Shown: positions 1 through 6,015, counted from the stretch's first letter. The stretch: DNA of 6,985 nt from an uncultured Muribaculaceae bacterium (GCA_910584735.1 CAJUBM010000136.1:1-6985), one strand, 5' to 3'. Notes: generated from the sequence alone by a model not told the origin. A program made the numbers and translations.

Positions 1-25
1 GCCGTCCCGGAGGTCCGGCGCCACT
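1..25. repeat. Left copy of a 25-bp perfect inverted repeat
   Basis: These 25 bases are the exact reverse complement of 6935-6959, so the window is bracketed by an inverted pair about 6.9 kb apart. The unit is GC-rich and contains the near-palindrome CCGGAggTCCGG and the palindrome GGCGCC. On the inward side the two copies diverge, then share GGTAACTTT (here as AAAGTTACC at 28-36). This copy starts at the first base, so it may continue outside the window. It is probably a dispersed repeat or the edge of a mobile element; which one cannot be told from here. Confidence 0.85.
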
Positions 26-119
26 ATAAAGTTACCTCGGATAATGTTTTTCGTTAGAAGATTGGTGTCTCCCAATTATGACACATTTACGTTGTTAGTT
101 TGAAAAAAGTTGGGGGAAG
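26..119. other. Left intergenic stretch without a supported gene
   Basis: This AT-richer stretch lies between the edge repeat and the tRNA promoter. Plus-strand reading frames entering from the left edge close by about base 112 and show no recognisable domain. A weak 5-bp inverted repeat, GTGTC (65-69) and GACAC (80-84), is present. AAAGTTACC at 28-36 is the inverted counterpart of the GGTAACTTT motifs near the right edge. I see nothing else that I can support. Confidence 0.5.
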
Positions 120-152
120 TGTTGCGTAATTGAAAAGAATGGCGTAATTTTG
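120..152 (+). promoter_or_regulatory. Predicted promoter of the tRNA-Asn gene
   Basis: TAATTTTG at 145-152 matches the Bacteroidetes -7 consensus TAnnTTTG exactly. TGTTG at 120-124 lies 20 nt upstream, in the right place for the -33 TTTG-like box. Transcription would start near 157-160, giving a leader of nearly 80 nt before the tRNA. The octamer GCGTAATT occurs twice, at 124-131 and 142-149, so part of the -7 box is duplicated 18 bp upstream. Confidence 0.6.
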
Positions 153-236
153 CAACGCAAAACCGAAAAGAGGCGCGCGGAGGCGTTGCTGACAGCGGTT
201 GGTAGATAAGAAAACAGGCGGAAACGCTTCGCAAAT

Positions 237-310
237 GCTTCAGTAGCTCAGTTGGTTAGAGCACCTGACTGTTAATCAGGGGGTCGTTGGTTCAAGCCCA
301 TCCTGAAGCG
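237..310 (+). tRNA. tRNA-Asn (anticodon GTT)
   Basis: A complete 74-nt cloverleaf can be folded by eye. The 7-bp acceptor stem is GCTTCAG (237-243) with CTGAAGC (303-309), followed by discriminator G310. The D stem is GCTC/GAGC, and the anticodon stem is CCTGA/TCAGG around loop CTGTTAA, with anticodon GTT at 271-273, which decodes AAC and AAU. The variable loop has 5 nt and the T loop is TTCAAGC. CCA is not encoded, as is common in Bacteroidetes. One oddity is a T-T (U-U) mismatch between 287 and 301 in the T stem (GTTGG against CCATC). It is preceded by a good promoter and followed directly by an intrinsic terminator, so it looks like a monocistronic unit. Confidence 0.95.
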
Positions 311-312
311 CG

Positions 313-344
313 AAAAGGCAACCTCATTGCGGGGTTGCCTTTTT
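313..344. terminator. Bidirectional intrinsic terminator between tRNA-Asn and the GntR operon
   Basis: GGCAACC (317-323) pairs with GGTTGCC (333-339). The stem is extended by A-T pairs (AAAA at 313-316 with TTTT at 340-343) around a 9-nt loop. On the plus strand it ends in TTTTT just 3 nt after the tRNA. On the minus strand the same hairpin is followed by TTTT and would end the convergent ABC/GntR operon. It is the only hairpin with T-tracts on both sides between the two units. Confidence 0.85.
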
Positions 345-360
345 CGTTTGAGGCCGGGTG

Positions 361-441
361 GGACGAGTGGGACGGGTAGGATTCTAAGGACTTTAAAGAC
401 CTTAAGGGCCTTAAAGACTTTAGGGGCTTTAGGGGCTTTTT
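361..441. repeat. Degenerate 9-bp tandem repeat array, about nine units
   Basis: Read on the plus strand in steps of nine from 361, the units are ggacgagtg, ggacgggta, ggattctaa, ggactttaa, agaccttaa, gggccttaa, agactttag, gggctttag and gggcttttt. The consensus is roughly GGRCyttaa, grading from a GGGTG-rich to a TTTAA-rich form. Unit junctions make short palindromes such as CTTTAAAG (391-398) and CCTTAAGG (400-407). The array runs into the GntR stop codon (440-442). Because the period is divisible by three, spurious frames through it stay open. Related units recur at 808-852. Confidence 0.8.
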
Positions 442-799
442 ATTGGGGGGTGGAGGTGAGGTGGGCGAGGAGTTCGTCGGGGGTGATGCCGAGGAGGTCC
501 ATCTCGCGGCGCAGGGCCGGGAGGGTGGCCTGGTAGAAGTCGCGGCGCCGTGCCTGCGATACTTTCTCAGCGGCGTCGGCGGCAAGGTAGTAGCCCATGC
601 CTCGGCGCGGGGCTATGATGAGTTCGTCCTGGAGTGTCTCGTAGGCTTTGAGGACGGTGTGGGTGTTAACCGATAGCTCTACGGCGAGTTCGCGCACGGA
701 GGGGGCTTTCTCCGAGGGCTTCCAGGCGCCGGAGATCACGCGGGTGTAGCAGTAGTCTACAATCTGCCGGTATATCGGTTTGTCGGTGGCGAAATCCAT
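440..799 (-). CDS. GntR-family transcriptional regulator, YtrA subfamily
   Basis: This 119-residue protein has an N-terminal winged helix-turn-helix at about residues 9-73. It opens with the family phrase KPIYRQIVDYC, carries PSVRELAVELSVNTHTVLKAY over the recognition-helix region, and has the wing RRGMGYYL at 65-72. Only about 45 mostly helical residues follow. This short tail defines the YtrA subfamily, whose members usually repress an adjacent ABC transporter; FadR or HutC members have larger ligand domains. The start at 799 fits the family N-terminus (MDF..KPIYRQI). It is the last gene of the ABC operon, 79 nt after the permease stop, with a 9-bp repeat array in that gap and no visible promoter of its own. 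It is therefore probably cotranscribed and autoregulatory. The ligand is unknown. Confidence 0.93.
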   Translation of the reverse strand: MDFATDKPIYRQIVDYCYTRVISGAWKPSEKAPSVRELAVELSVNTHTVLKAYETLQDELIIAPRRGMGYYLAADAAEKVSQARRRDFYQATLPALRREMDLLGITPDELLAHLTSTPQ

Positions 800-807
800 G
801 CTTTTGA

Positions 808-852
808 GGATGGGTGGGACTGGTGGGACTGGTAGGACGGGTAAGACTTTAG
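808..852. repeat. Second 9-bp tandem repeat array, about five units
   Basis: The plus-strand units are ggatgggtg, ggactggtg, ggactggta, ggacgggta and agactttag, followed by decaying related sequence up to about 870. Two of these units, ggacgggta and agactttag, also occur exactly in the array at 361-441, so the two arrays belong to one repeat family. This array fills most of the permease-GntR gap and would sit in the mRNA just upstream of the GntR start codon. Confidence 0.75.
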
Positions 853-878
853 GGTGGCTTTGGTGGTGGCTGCTATGT

Positions 879-1673
879 TTAGCGCAGGCGGCGGTACATC
901 GAGGCCAAGGTGAAGGCCGTGATGATTAGTGATATGGCGCCGATGGCACACATGGCTATAGGTATGGTGTGGGTCATGGATTGGGCTACTGCCTCTTCCG
1001 AGAGGGGTGCGCCGTTGTCTGCGGCTATGGCTTCTTTTATTCCTACTATGATGCCCCATACCATGTAGCAGAGCATCATAAGAAAGTACATTCCCAGCCC
1101 TCTGAGCAGCGAGCCTAAGACGGGATGGCGGCGCAGGGTGACGGCTCCTTTCAGTATCACACTCTCTATCATTATTGATATGAGCCATGCCGACAGCATG
1201 AACATGAGTTTGGCTGAGGCGGGGAGTTGGGATGTGCCGGAGAAGGAGAACGGAAAGGTGCGTATGAAGCTGTAGATGTTGCCATCGGGAGATATGAGTG
1301 AGCCTATGGCGGAGAGAAGCCACATGTATAGCTCTATGCCGACCGGCACGATGAGGATGGGCCACATCAGATAGAATGTCATCCGTTCGGAGGCCTTGAC
1401 GGGCGCCAGGCGGATTATGGTGTTGTCGCGGTAGGCGAACACGATAGGTGAGATTAATATCGCGGTTCCGAGCAGTATCGAGCACCCTCCGCGAAGTGTG
1501 TCGGGAAGGAATACCAGTCCGAGATATATTGCCGGGATTAATGCGGCATAGATAAGTATCTGTACGCGTATCGCGGGACGGTATAGCATGCCGAACTGCC
1601 ATACGCGGCGCCATGAGAAGCGGTCGCAGGCCGTGGCGGAGGTTGTGGGGATGGATGTTTCTGTAGGAATCAT
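879..1673 (-). CDS. ABC transporter permease subunit, six membrane helices
   Basis: This 264-residue integral membrane protein has an N-terminal cytoplasmic stretch of about 35 residues. Hydrophobic segments lie near residues 38-56, 62-80, 100-125, 155-175, 190-212 and 235-257, and it ends in the positively charged tail RRLR. The segment RLAPVKASERMTFYLM (88-103), between the second and third helices, resembles the cytoplasmic loop of small ABC-2-like permeases that accompany GntR/ATPase pairs in Bacteroidales. The ATPase gene ends 21 nt upstream and GntR follows, so it should form the membrane half of a drug, peptide or stress-responsive exporter. No substrate can be read from the sequence. 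The family assignment rests on topology and context, not on a catalytic motif. Confidence 0.85.
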   Translation of the reverse strand: MIPTETSIPTTSATACDRFSWRRVWQFGMLYRPAIRVQILIYAALIPAIYLGLVFLPDTLRGGCSILLGTAILISPIVFAYRDNTIIRLAPVKASERMTFYLMWPILIVPVGIELYMWLLSAIGSLISPDGNIYSFIRTFPFSFSGTSQLPASAKLMFMLSAWLISIMIESVILKGAVTLRRHPVLGSLLRGLGMYFLMMLCYMVWGIIVGIKEAIAADNGAPLSEEAVAQSMTHTIPIAMCAIGAISLIITAFTLASMYRRLR

Positions 1674-1694
1674 CGGTGGTTTGGTGGGGACGGT

Positions 1695-2528
1695 TTAGTT
1701 GGGGCGGTTTAAGATGGAGAGGATTTTGTCGCCGTTGTCAATCAGGGCTGAGTAGAGCAGGGAATAGTCTATATCGCCGGGATCGCCGGAGGTGTTCTCT
1801 ATCAGGGAGGAGACTACGCCGACGCTCTGTTCCGAATAAAGGGCATCGGGAACCGGGGCTGTGGAGCGTACACATGCCAGCCTGGAGGCGATTTCTTCGG
1901 TGGAAGCGCATATTTTCAGACTCCCGTTGTGGATGAGCATCAGGCCGTCGTAGAGTTCGCGGAGGTCGGAGATGTTGTGTGTAGACACGATTACGGTCTG
2001 GTCAGGCTCTACGCAGCGCGCCATCATGCGGCGCATGGCCTTTTTAGAGCCTATATCGAGGCCGTTGGCAGGCTCGTCAAGCAACAGCATGTCTACCCCT
2101 AATGCAAGGGCGTAGGCGATGAATGTCTTGCGGTTGGTGCCCAGGGAGCTTTTCGACAGGTCTTCCGTGCCGTCAAGACCGAACTCGCGGAGGTTGGCGT
2201 CCAGAGCTTCGGGGCTGAAGCCGGGGTAGAACCGAGAGTGGGTCTTTGCAAAGGCGCGTATGGAGGTTGCCGGTATTTCCAGTTTATCGGGGAGAAAGAA
2301 CAGGCGCCGCATCACCGAGGGGGCGTGTGAGGCGGTCTCCGTGCCGTCAAGAAGGCATCTTCCGCTGCCGGGGCGGAACAGTCCGGCCATGCAGTGGAGC
2401 AGCGTGGTCTTTCCCGCTCCGTTCTCGCCGAGCAGCAGGTGGATTCCCGGCGATATGTGTCCGCAGGCGGCGTCTATGGCCTTTGTCCCGCGCCGGTAGG
2501 AGTATGTAAGTCGGTCAAGCGTAATCAT
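1695..2528 (-). CDS. ABC transporter ATP-binding protein
   Basis: This 277-residue protein carries one ABC nucleotide-binding domain over about residues 1-215. Walker A is GENGAGKT (34-41), Walker B is MLLLDE (147-152) with D-loop GLD (156-158), and the switch histidine is H184 in VSTHN. Two motifs depart from the textbook. The signature region reads SSLGTNRK (127-134) rather than LSGGQ, and the Q-loop position sits in FFLPDKLEI (77-85) with no clear glutamine. Both are tolerated in the YtrB/YxlF-like exporter group, where LSxGxxxK and FLPD-type sequences are usual. The C-terminal 60 residues are an extension of unknown role. It should energise the downstream permease. It is the first clear gene of an operon whose promoter lies near 2727-2759. 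Confidence 0.95.
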   Translation of the reverse strand: MITLDRLTYSYRRGTKAIDAACGHISPGIHLLLGENGAGKTTLLHCMAGLFRPGSGRCLLDGTETASHAPSVMRRLFFLPDKLEIPATSIRAFAKTHSRFYPGFSPEALDANLREFGLDGTEDLSKSSLGTNRKTFIAYALALGVDMLLLDEPANGLDIGSKKAMRRMMARCVEPDQTVIVSTHNISDLRELYDGLMLIHNGSLKICASTEEIASRLACVRSTAPVPDALYSEQSVGVVSSLIENTSGDPGDIDYSLLYSALIDNGDKILSILNRPN

Positions 2529-2545
2529 AGGCAGGGGTGGTTTGT

Positions 2546-2560
2546 CTCGTAAGGGACGAG
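2546..2560 (-). promoter_or_regulatory. Small hairpin in the leader of the ABC operon
   Basis: CTCGT (2546-2550) and ACGAG (2556-2560) form a 5-bp stem with a 5-nt loop, about 17 nt before the ATPase start codon. On the plus strand it is followed by TTTT, but no plus-strand gene needs a terminator here. It could tune translation of the ATPase, or it could be chance. Confidence 0.25.
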
Positions 2561-2585
2561 TTTTCCGCTTATCAGATGCAATCTC

Positions 2586-2642
2586 TTATATGAGTATGCA
2601 GATTAAGATTGTTACGAGGAATGTGAGGATTGATTCGAGCAT
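2586..2642 (-). CDS. Possible 18-residue hydrophobic membrane peptide in the ABC operon leader
   Basis: An ATG at 2642 opens an 18-codon frame ending in TAA: MLESILTFLVTILICILI. After a short acidic N-terminus (E3) the peptide is one continuous hydrophobic run, long enough for a single membrane helix. It lies downstream of the predicted transcription start and 57 nt before the ATPase start, so it would be the first translated item of the ABC mRNA. Small single-helix proteins can bind and modulate membrane transporters, KdpF being an example, and could also be membrane-active peptides. No homology is visible and there is no Shine-Dalgarno sequence, though that is normal in this phylum. A frame this short can arise by chance, so this is a candidate only. 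Confidence 0.35.
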   Translation of the reverse strand: MLESILTFLVTILICILI

Positions 2643-2702
2643 GGGTGTATTTCGGGGGGAATTACGGGTGGATATTTCCCGGGAGTAACCGGGAGTGTCT
2701 TG

Positions 2703-2724
2703 GTGTTGTAGTGTGGTACAACAC
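2703..2724 (-). promoter_or_regulatory. Perfect 8-6-8 palindrome at the ABC operon start site, candidate GntR operator
   Basis: GTGTTGTA (2703-2710) and TACAACAC (2717-2724) are perfect inverted arms around a 6-nt spacer. The site begins 2 nt downstream of the -7 box and covers the predicted transcription start, a classic position for repression. GntR dimers bind such palindromes, and the YtrA-type regulator is encoded in the same operon. That this protein binds here is inference. Confidence 0.6.
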
Positions 2725-2726
2725 TG

Positions 2727-2759
2727 CAAAGATAGGCATGTTTTCATATTACCGCAAAA
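2727..2759 (-). promoter_or_regulatory. Predicted promoter of the ABC transporter/GntR operon
   Basis: Read on the minus strand, TATCTTTG (2734-2727) matches the Bacteroidetes -7 consensus TAnnTTTG exactly. TTTTG (2759-2755) lies 20 nt upstream as the -33 box. The start would fall near 2720-2723, giving a leader of roughly 190 nt before the ATPase. The -33 box is inside one palindrome and the start site inside another. Confidence 0.75.
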
Positions 2760-2769
2760 TTTTTTGCGG
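2752..2769. terminator. Perfect 8-2-8 palindrome between the envelope and ABC operons
   Basis: CCGCAAAA (2752-2759) and TTTTGCGG (2762-2769) form a perfect palindrome 32 nt after the CNNM gene stop codon. A seven-T run (2772-2778) follows on the plus strand, giving terminator shape in that direction. For the minus-strand envelope operon the hairpin lacks a proper T-tract, so termination there is less certain. It also contains the -33 box of the ABC promoter and could instead, or in addition, be a regulator binding site. Confidence 0.5.
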
Positions 2770-2801
2770 ATTTTTTTGTGTAAATTTAAAGGATGGATTC
2801 G

Positions 2802-4061
2802 TTACTGATTGCAGGTCAGGCGTATAAGCTCAAGCCGCGTGGCCGATTTCTGGGTTACTTCGAGGCGCAGGTTTTCGAGTTCCACCACTGTCCCTACGGC
2901 GGGTATGGTGCCTGTGGCATGGAGTATATATCCCGCTAAGGTCTGGTATTCGTCATCCTCGGGAATGTCGAAATGGTATTTTTCGTTGAGGTATTCTATC
3001 TCTATACGGCCTGAGAATTCGTATATGCCGGGAGCTATCTCGCGTTCTATGAGGTCGGTGGAGTCATGCTCGTCCTGTATGTCGCCGAAAATCTCCTCTA
3101 CGAGGTCCTCGAGGGTCACCATGCCGGCGGTGCCGCCGAATTCGTCCACTATTATGGCTATGGATCGCTTTTCGGTGAGCAGGCGCCGCATCATTTTGTT
3201 GGCCATGAGTGTCTCGGGGGCGAACAGCACGGGCTTCACCTGTTCGCGCCAGTCGCGCCCGGGAGTGAAGAGCTCGGAGACGTGGATGTAGCCGGCCACG
3301 TTGTCGATATCCTCGCGGTAGACTATTATCTTCGAGCGTCCCGACTCGGTGAAGAGAGCCGACAGCTCGTCGCGCGAGGTGGTATCGATGTTCACTGCCA
3401 CAATCTCGTTGCGCGGGGTCATGCAGTCGCGCAGGTGGATAGTGGAGAAATCGAGGGCGTTGTGGAATATCTTTACCTCGTTCTCAACCTTTTGGTTCTC
3501 ATCGGCCTGCTCGTCGATGCTCTGTTCGAGATATTGGTTGAGGTCACCCAACGACAGGGCCCCGAGCTTGGCGTTGCCGTTCTTTATGCCGAACAGGTGC
3601 ATGAGCATCCGCGAGAGCCATGTTGCGAAGAGCGACACCGGGTAGAGTATGCCGTAGAGCAGGGCCATCAGTGGGGCCAGGAGCGTCATCGAACGGTTGG
3701 GATTGATGCGGAACACCGATTTGGGGAAGAACTCGCCCGTGATGAGTATTATGGCGGTGGATATGAGTGTCTGCGCAATGAGTATGAACCCTTCGTGCGG
3801 CCATATGTCGTGGAGCCACGGCTCTATGAACTTGGCGGCGCCCATGCCGTAGATTACGAGCATTATGTTGTTGCCTACGAGGATGGTGGAGATGAAGAAT
3901 TCCGCGTTGTTGTAGAAGAGGCTGAGGCTGCGGCCTATCAGGCCTCCTTTCTGTATGTCGAGTTCTACACGTACGCGGTCGGAGGTCACGAACGCTATCT
4001 CCGTGCCCGAGAATAGGGCCGAGAACGCCAGCGCTACGAGTGTTATGATAAGCCAGACCAT
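2802..4061 (-). CDS. CNNM/DUF21 - CBS - CorC_HlyC membrane protein (hemolysin-family)
   Basis: This 419-residue protein begins at MVWLIITLVALAFSALFSGTE. The frame continues upstream to 4481, but that part overlaps lptC and lacks domain character. Residues 1-165 form a DUF21/CNNM membrane domain with the hallmarks SGTEIAF (18-24) and GEFFPKS (109-115). A CBS pair follows at about 205-330, including RDCMTPRNEIV and the conserved block VDEFGGTAGMVTLEDLVEE (305-323). A CorC_HlyC transporter-associated domain closes the protein (about 340-417). CNNM/CorC relatives act in magnesium or other divalent-cation efflux and respond to nucleotides through the CBS pair; the hemolysin name is historical. It starts 41 nt after the lptC stop and ends the envelope operon. 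Its ion specificity is not evident. Confidence 0.93.
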   Translation of the reverse strand: MVWLIITLVALAFSALFSGTEIAFVTSDRVRVELDIQKGGLIGRSLSLFYNNAEFFISTILVGNNIMLVIYGMGAAKFIEPWLHDIWPHEGFILIAQTLISTAIILITGEFFPKSVFRINPNRSMTLLAPLMALLYGILYPVSLFATWLSRMLMHLFGIKNGNAKLGALSLGDLNQYLEQSIDEQADENQKVENEVKIFHNALDFSTIHLRDCMTPRNEIVAVNIDTTSRDELSALFTESGRSKIIVYREDIDNVAGYIHVSELFTPGRDWREQVKPVLFAPETLMANKMMRRLLTEKRSIAIIVDEFGGTAGMVTLEDLVEEIFGDIQDEHDSTDLIEREIAPGIYEFSGRIEIEYLNEKYHFDIPEDDEYQTLAGYILHATGTIPAVGTVVELENLRLEVTQKSATRLELIRLTCNQ

Positions 4062-4102
4062 ATTTGTGGGATTGCTATGGATTACGATGGTTTGTGGGTA
4101 TG

Positions 4103-4723
4103 TCAGGGTTCCCGGCTCATGAACTGGGATGTGGGGAAGATGCCGGTAGGGCGCCGGATTGTGTATTCGGTCATATCCTGGTTCGATTCGAAGCCGTATC
4201 CCTCGATTATGCGGTCGGCGCGTTCGATGTGTATGAACGAGTCGGAATAGAGCTTCTCCTTGGCCTGGTCCCAGAACAGCTGCTGGGTCAGGAATTTGTC
4301 GCCGAGGTTGTTGAGCATGCGCACGTTGCGGTCGAAGCGCCACATACGCCTCTGGCTGAGGTATGTGGCCGAGTCGGCTGTGAACGAGCCGTTCTCGTTC
4401 ATCGAATTGTCGAAACGCACGGCGTAGATTCCCTTGGGAAAGCTCCAGTGGGGTTCTTTTGCCTCTTCGAACATCAGCCACAGCGGTGAGGTTATGCGGT
4501 AGCGGGTATAGGAGGAGTCGGAGACGTAGGAGTCGACATTGACGGTGCGCAGCGTGGGGAACTTCTCAGGGTCGGCGCTCAGGGCTATGCTGTCTTGCTT
4601 CCCCTCGGAGCAGCCACACAAAGCAGCGGCGGCCGTTACGGCCGCCAACGGTAGAAGTCGCATGGCAGTGAGGTGGGGGGTGCGCATCGTTTTTCTACGT
4701 GTCTTGCTGCGCCTGACGCGCAT
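4103..4723 (-). CDS. lptC: LPS export protein LptC, lipoprotein form
   Basis: As written the protein has 206 residues. Starts at M13 (4687) or M21 (4663) give a more ordinary signal peptide, and the M21 form, MRLLPLAAVTAAAALCGC, is a neat lipoprotein signal with lipobox LCGC and acylated Cys38. The body (about 55-200) has the LptC/YrbK-like beta-jellyroll pattern of Bacteroidetes, including WSFPKGIY, TADSATYL, QLFWDQAKEKLYSD (148-161) and GYGFESNQDM (175-184). LptC receives LPS from the inner-membrane LptBFG complex and passes it to LptA across the periplasm. In this phylum it is usually a lipoprotein where E. coli has a membrane helix. The gene begins 20 nt after the upstream barrel gene and is followed 41 nt later by the CNNM gene, so it is cotranscribed with both. 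Confidence 0.92.
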   Translation of the reverse strand: MRVRRSKTRRKTMRTPHLTAMRLLPLAAVTAAAALCGCSEGKQDSIALSADPEKFPTLRTVNVDSYVSDSSYTRYRITSPLWLMFEEAKEPHWSFPKGIYAVRFDNSMNENGSFTADSATYLSQRRMWRFDRNVRMLNNLGDKFLTQQLFWDQAKEKLYSDSFIHIERADRIIEGYGFESNQDMTEYTIRRPTGIFPTSQFMSREP

Positions 4724-4743
4724 TGTGACGTATTGTGTTATGC

Positions 4744-6009
4744 TTAACGGATCTTGTTACGCCAGAACCAGAGCTCGTTCACGTTCACACCAAGGGTTAC
4801 CACGAAGTAGTTCTCCTTCACCAAGGCCATTGGTGTGGCCTGGCGGTGTCGGTATTCGAACGAGAGGTTTACCATTGTCTTGGACGAGGGGGCGGGGAGG
4901 CCGAGACCTACAGTTACGCCGTATTCACGCAGGGAGTTGTCGCCTACTTTCACGTAGTCGTTGGAATAATATCCTCCGAGACGGTAGTTCACACGGTTGA
5001 TCCAGTTGCCGCGCGGGTTCGGCATGTAGCTTATGCCCAACGAGCCGCGCCAGCGGTCATCGAAAGTCTGGCCTGATTCGTTGCCCGAATCGAACCCTTC
5101 GAGGGAGGCGAACTTGGCGTTCTTCCACGGCTGGTAGGTGAAGTCGGCCTCTACGAAGAGACGTTTGCGGAAGTGCCAGCTTATGCCGGCGCCCCATGTC
5201 TCGGCTTTCTGATAGGCTCCTTTGAGGGTGGTGTAGCCTATGGTATCGGCTTTCTGGTCTACGTTTATCTCATATTTCACGCCGTAGGTGTGGCCCCGGA
5301 AGTCTTTCTTCGGCGAGTACACCACGCCCAGGCCGATGGTGTTGTCGGCGTTGAGGTTGAACTCATACTGGGCGCCGATGCGGAGGTTGTAGTCGCGCAC
5401 CTCGAGCACACGTTCGAACAGCGAGGTGTTCCCATGTTCGGTATAGACGTATGTGTCGTTGAGCAACGTGCCGAACATGTAGCTTATGTTGGCGCCTATG
5501 GTGAAGTTCTTGAACGGTCTGGCCGACAGACCTAAGAACAGTTCGTTTATGGCTCCGGAGCCTTCCCGGGCGTTGTGGCCGTTTACTATCTCGTTGCCGA
5601 AGCTGTAGCCGGTCTGGGAGTAGGGGGTAAGGCCCACGGCGCCTCCACCCCAGCGTGTGATTGGGAACTGCAGGGCCACGTAGTCAAGACCGCCGGTGAA
5701 GTTCTTCCCTTTCTCGGATCCCTCGGTGGTCGACAACCCCTTGGCGTCTACGGCCATGTCGAAAAGGAACGTGAGGGTGTCGATTGCGGCATATGAGGCG
5801 GGATTCATGAAGTTTATGGCGCGTCCCGAGCGCATGGCGTAGCCTACGCCCCCCATACCGCGCTGCGCGGCGTTGGCCTGCTCCGAGAGCATGCCGTAGC
5901 CGAACCGCGAATAAGGCGATACGGTGCTGTTCTGCGCCTTGGCGCCTGTGACGGCCATCAGGGCCGCAGCGGCGATGGCGATGATTCTGAGCTTTATGAA
6001 ACTGTTCAA
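4744..6009 (-). CDS. Predicted outer-membrane beta-barrel protein (conserved, function unknown)
   Basis: The protein has 421 residues. A clear Sec signal peptide (about 1-25, basic start, hydrophobic core, AKA before Gln26) is followed by NSTVSPYSRFGYGML and a GMGGVGYAMRSGRAINFMNPASY segment (51-73). The NPA motif and glycine-rich N-terminus recall FadL/PorV-like barrels of Bacteroidetes. The rest alternates hydrophobic and polar residues with many aromatic strand ends (for example YSPKKDFRGHTYGVKYEI and RVNYRLGGYYSND) and ends in LWFWRNKIR, as expected for a transmembrane barrel. I recall proteins of this type between coaX and lptC in many Bacteroidales. The start lies 6 nt after the coaX stop, implying translational coupling. 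A role in transport or envelope assembly is plausible but not shown. Confidence 0.85.
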   Translation of the reverse strand: MNSFIKLRIIAIAAAALMAVTGAKAQNSTVSPYSRFGYGMLSEQANAAQRGMGGVGYAMRSGRAINFMNPASYAAIDTLTFLFDMAVDAKGLSTTEGSEKGKNFTGGLDYVALQFPITRWGGGAVGLTPYSQTGYSFGNEIVNGHNAREGSGAINELFLGLSARPFKNFTIGANISYMFGTLLNDTYVYTEHGNTSLFERVLEVRDYNLRIGAQYEFNLNADNTIGLGVVYSPKKDFRGHTYGVKYEINVDQKADTIGYTTLKGAYQKAETWGAGISWHFRKRLFVEADFTYQPWKNAKFASLEGFDSGNESGQTFDDRWRGSLGISYMPNPRGNWINRVNYRLGGYYSNDYVKVGDNSLREYGVTVGLGLPAPSSKTMVNLSFEYRHRQATPMALVKENYFVVTLGVNVNELWFWRNKIR

Positions 6010-6015
6010 AGTAAC

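Noticed and set aside
2..112. The tail of a gene entering from the left edge in plus frame 2
   Set aside because: The 36 open codons run through the 25-bp repeat, show no recognisable motif, and are within chance for an edge fragment.
292..585. A 97-residue minus-strand frame across the first repeat array and the tRNA
   Set aside because: It overlaps the tRNA and GntR out of frame. Its LKSLKPL-like repeats are only the translated minisatellite.
361..852. A CRISPR array suggested by repeated short units
   Set aside because: The units are 9 bp, directly abutting and degenerate, with no spacers and no cas genes.
757..1614. A 285-residue minus-strand frame across the permease and into the GntR gene
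   Set aside because: It is an alternative frame of the permease, rich in R, H and S. Its S-H-Q/S-Y-P triplets come from the 9-bp repeat, which keeps any frame open.
3066..4016. A 316-residue plus-strand open frame opposite the CNNM gene
   Set aside because: It is antisense to well-conserved coding sequence and its composition (E, V, H, Y-rich) follows from the reverse complement. No domain or promoter is visible.
4062..4481. A 140-residue N-terminal extension of the CNNM protein frame
   Set aside because: It overlaps lptC out of frame, is arginine/histidine/proline-rich as expected for a shadow, and the DUF21 domain starts naturally at the ATG ending at 4061.
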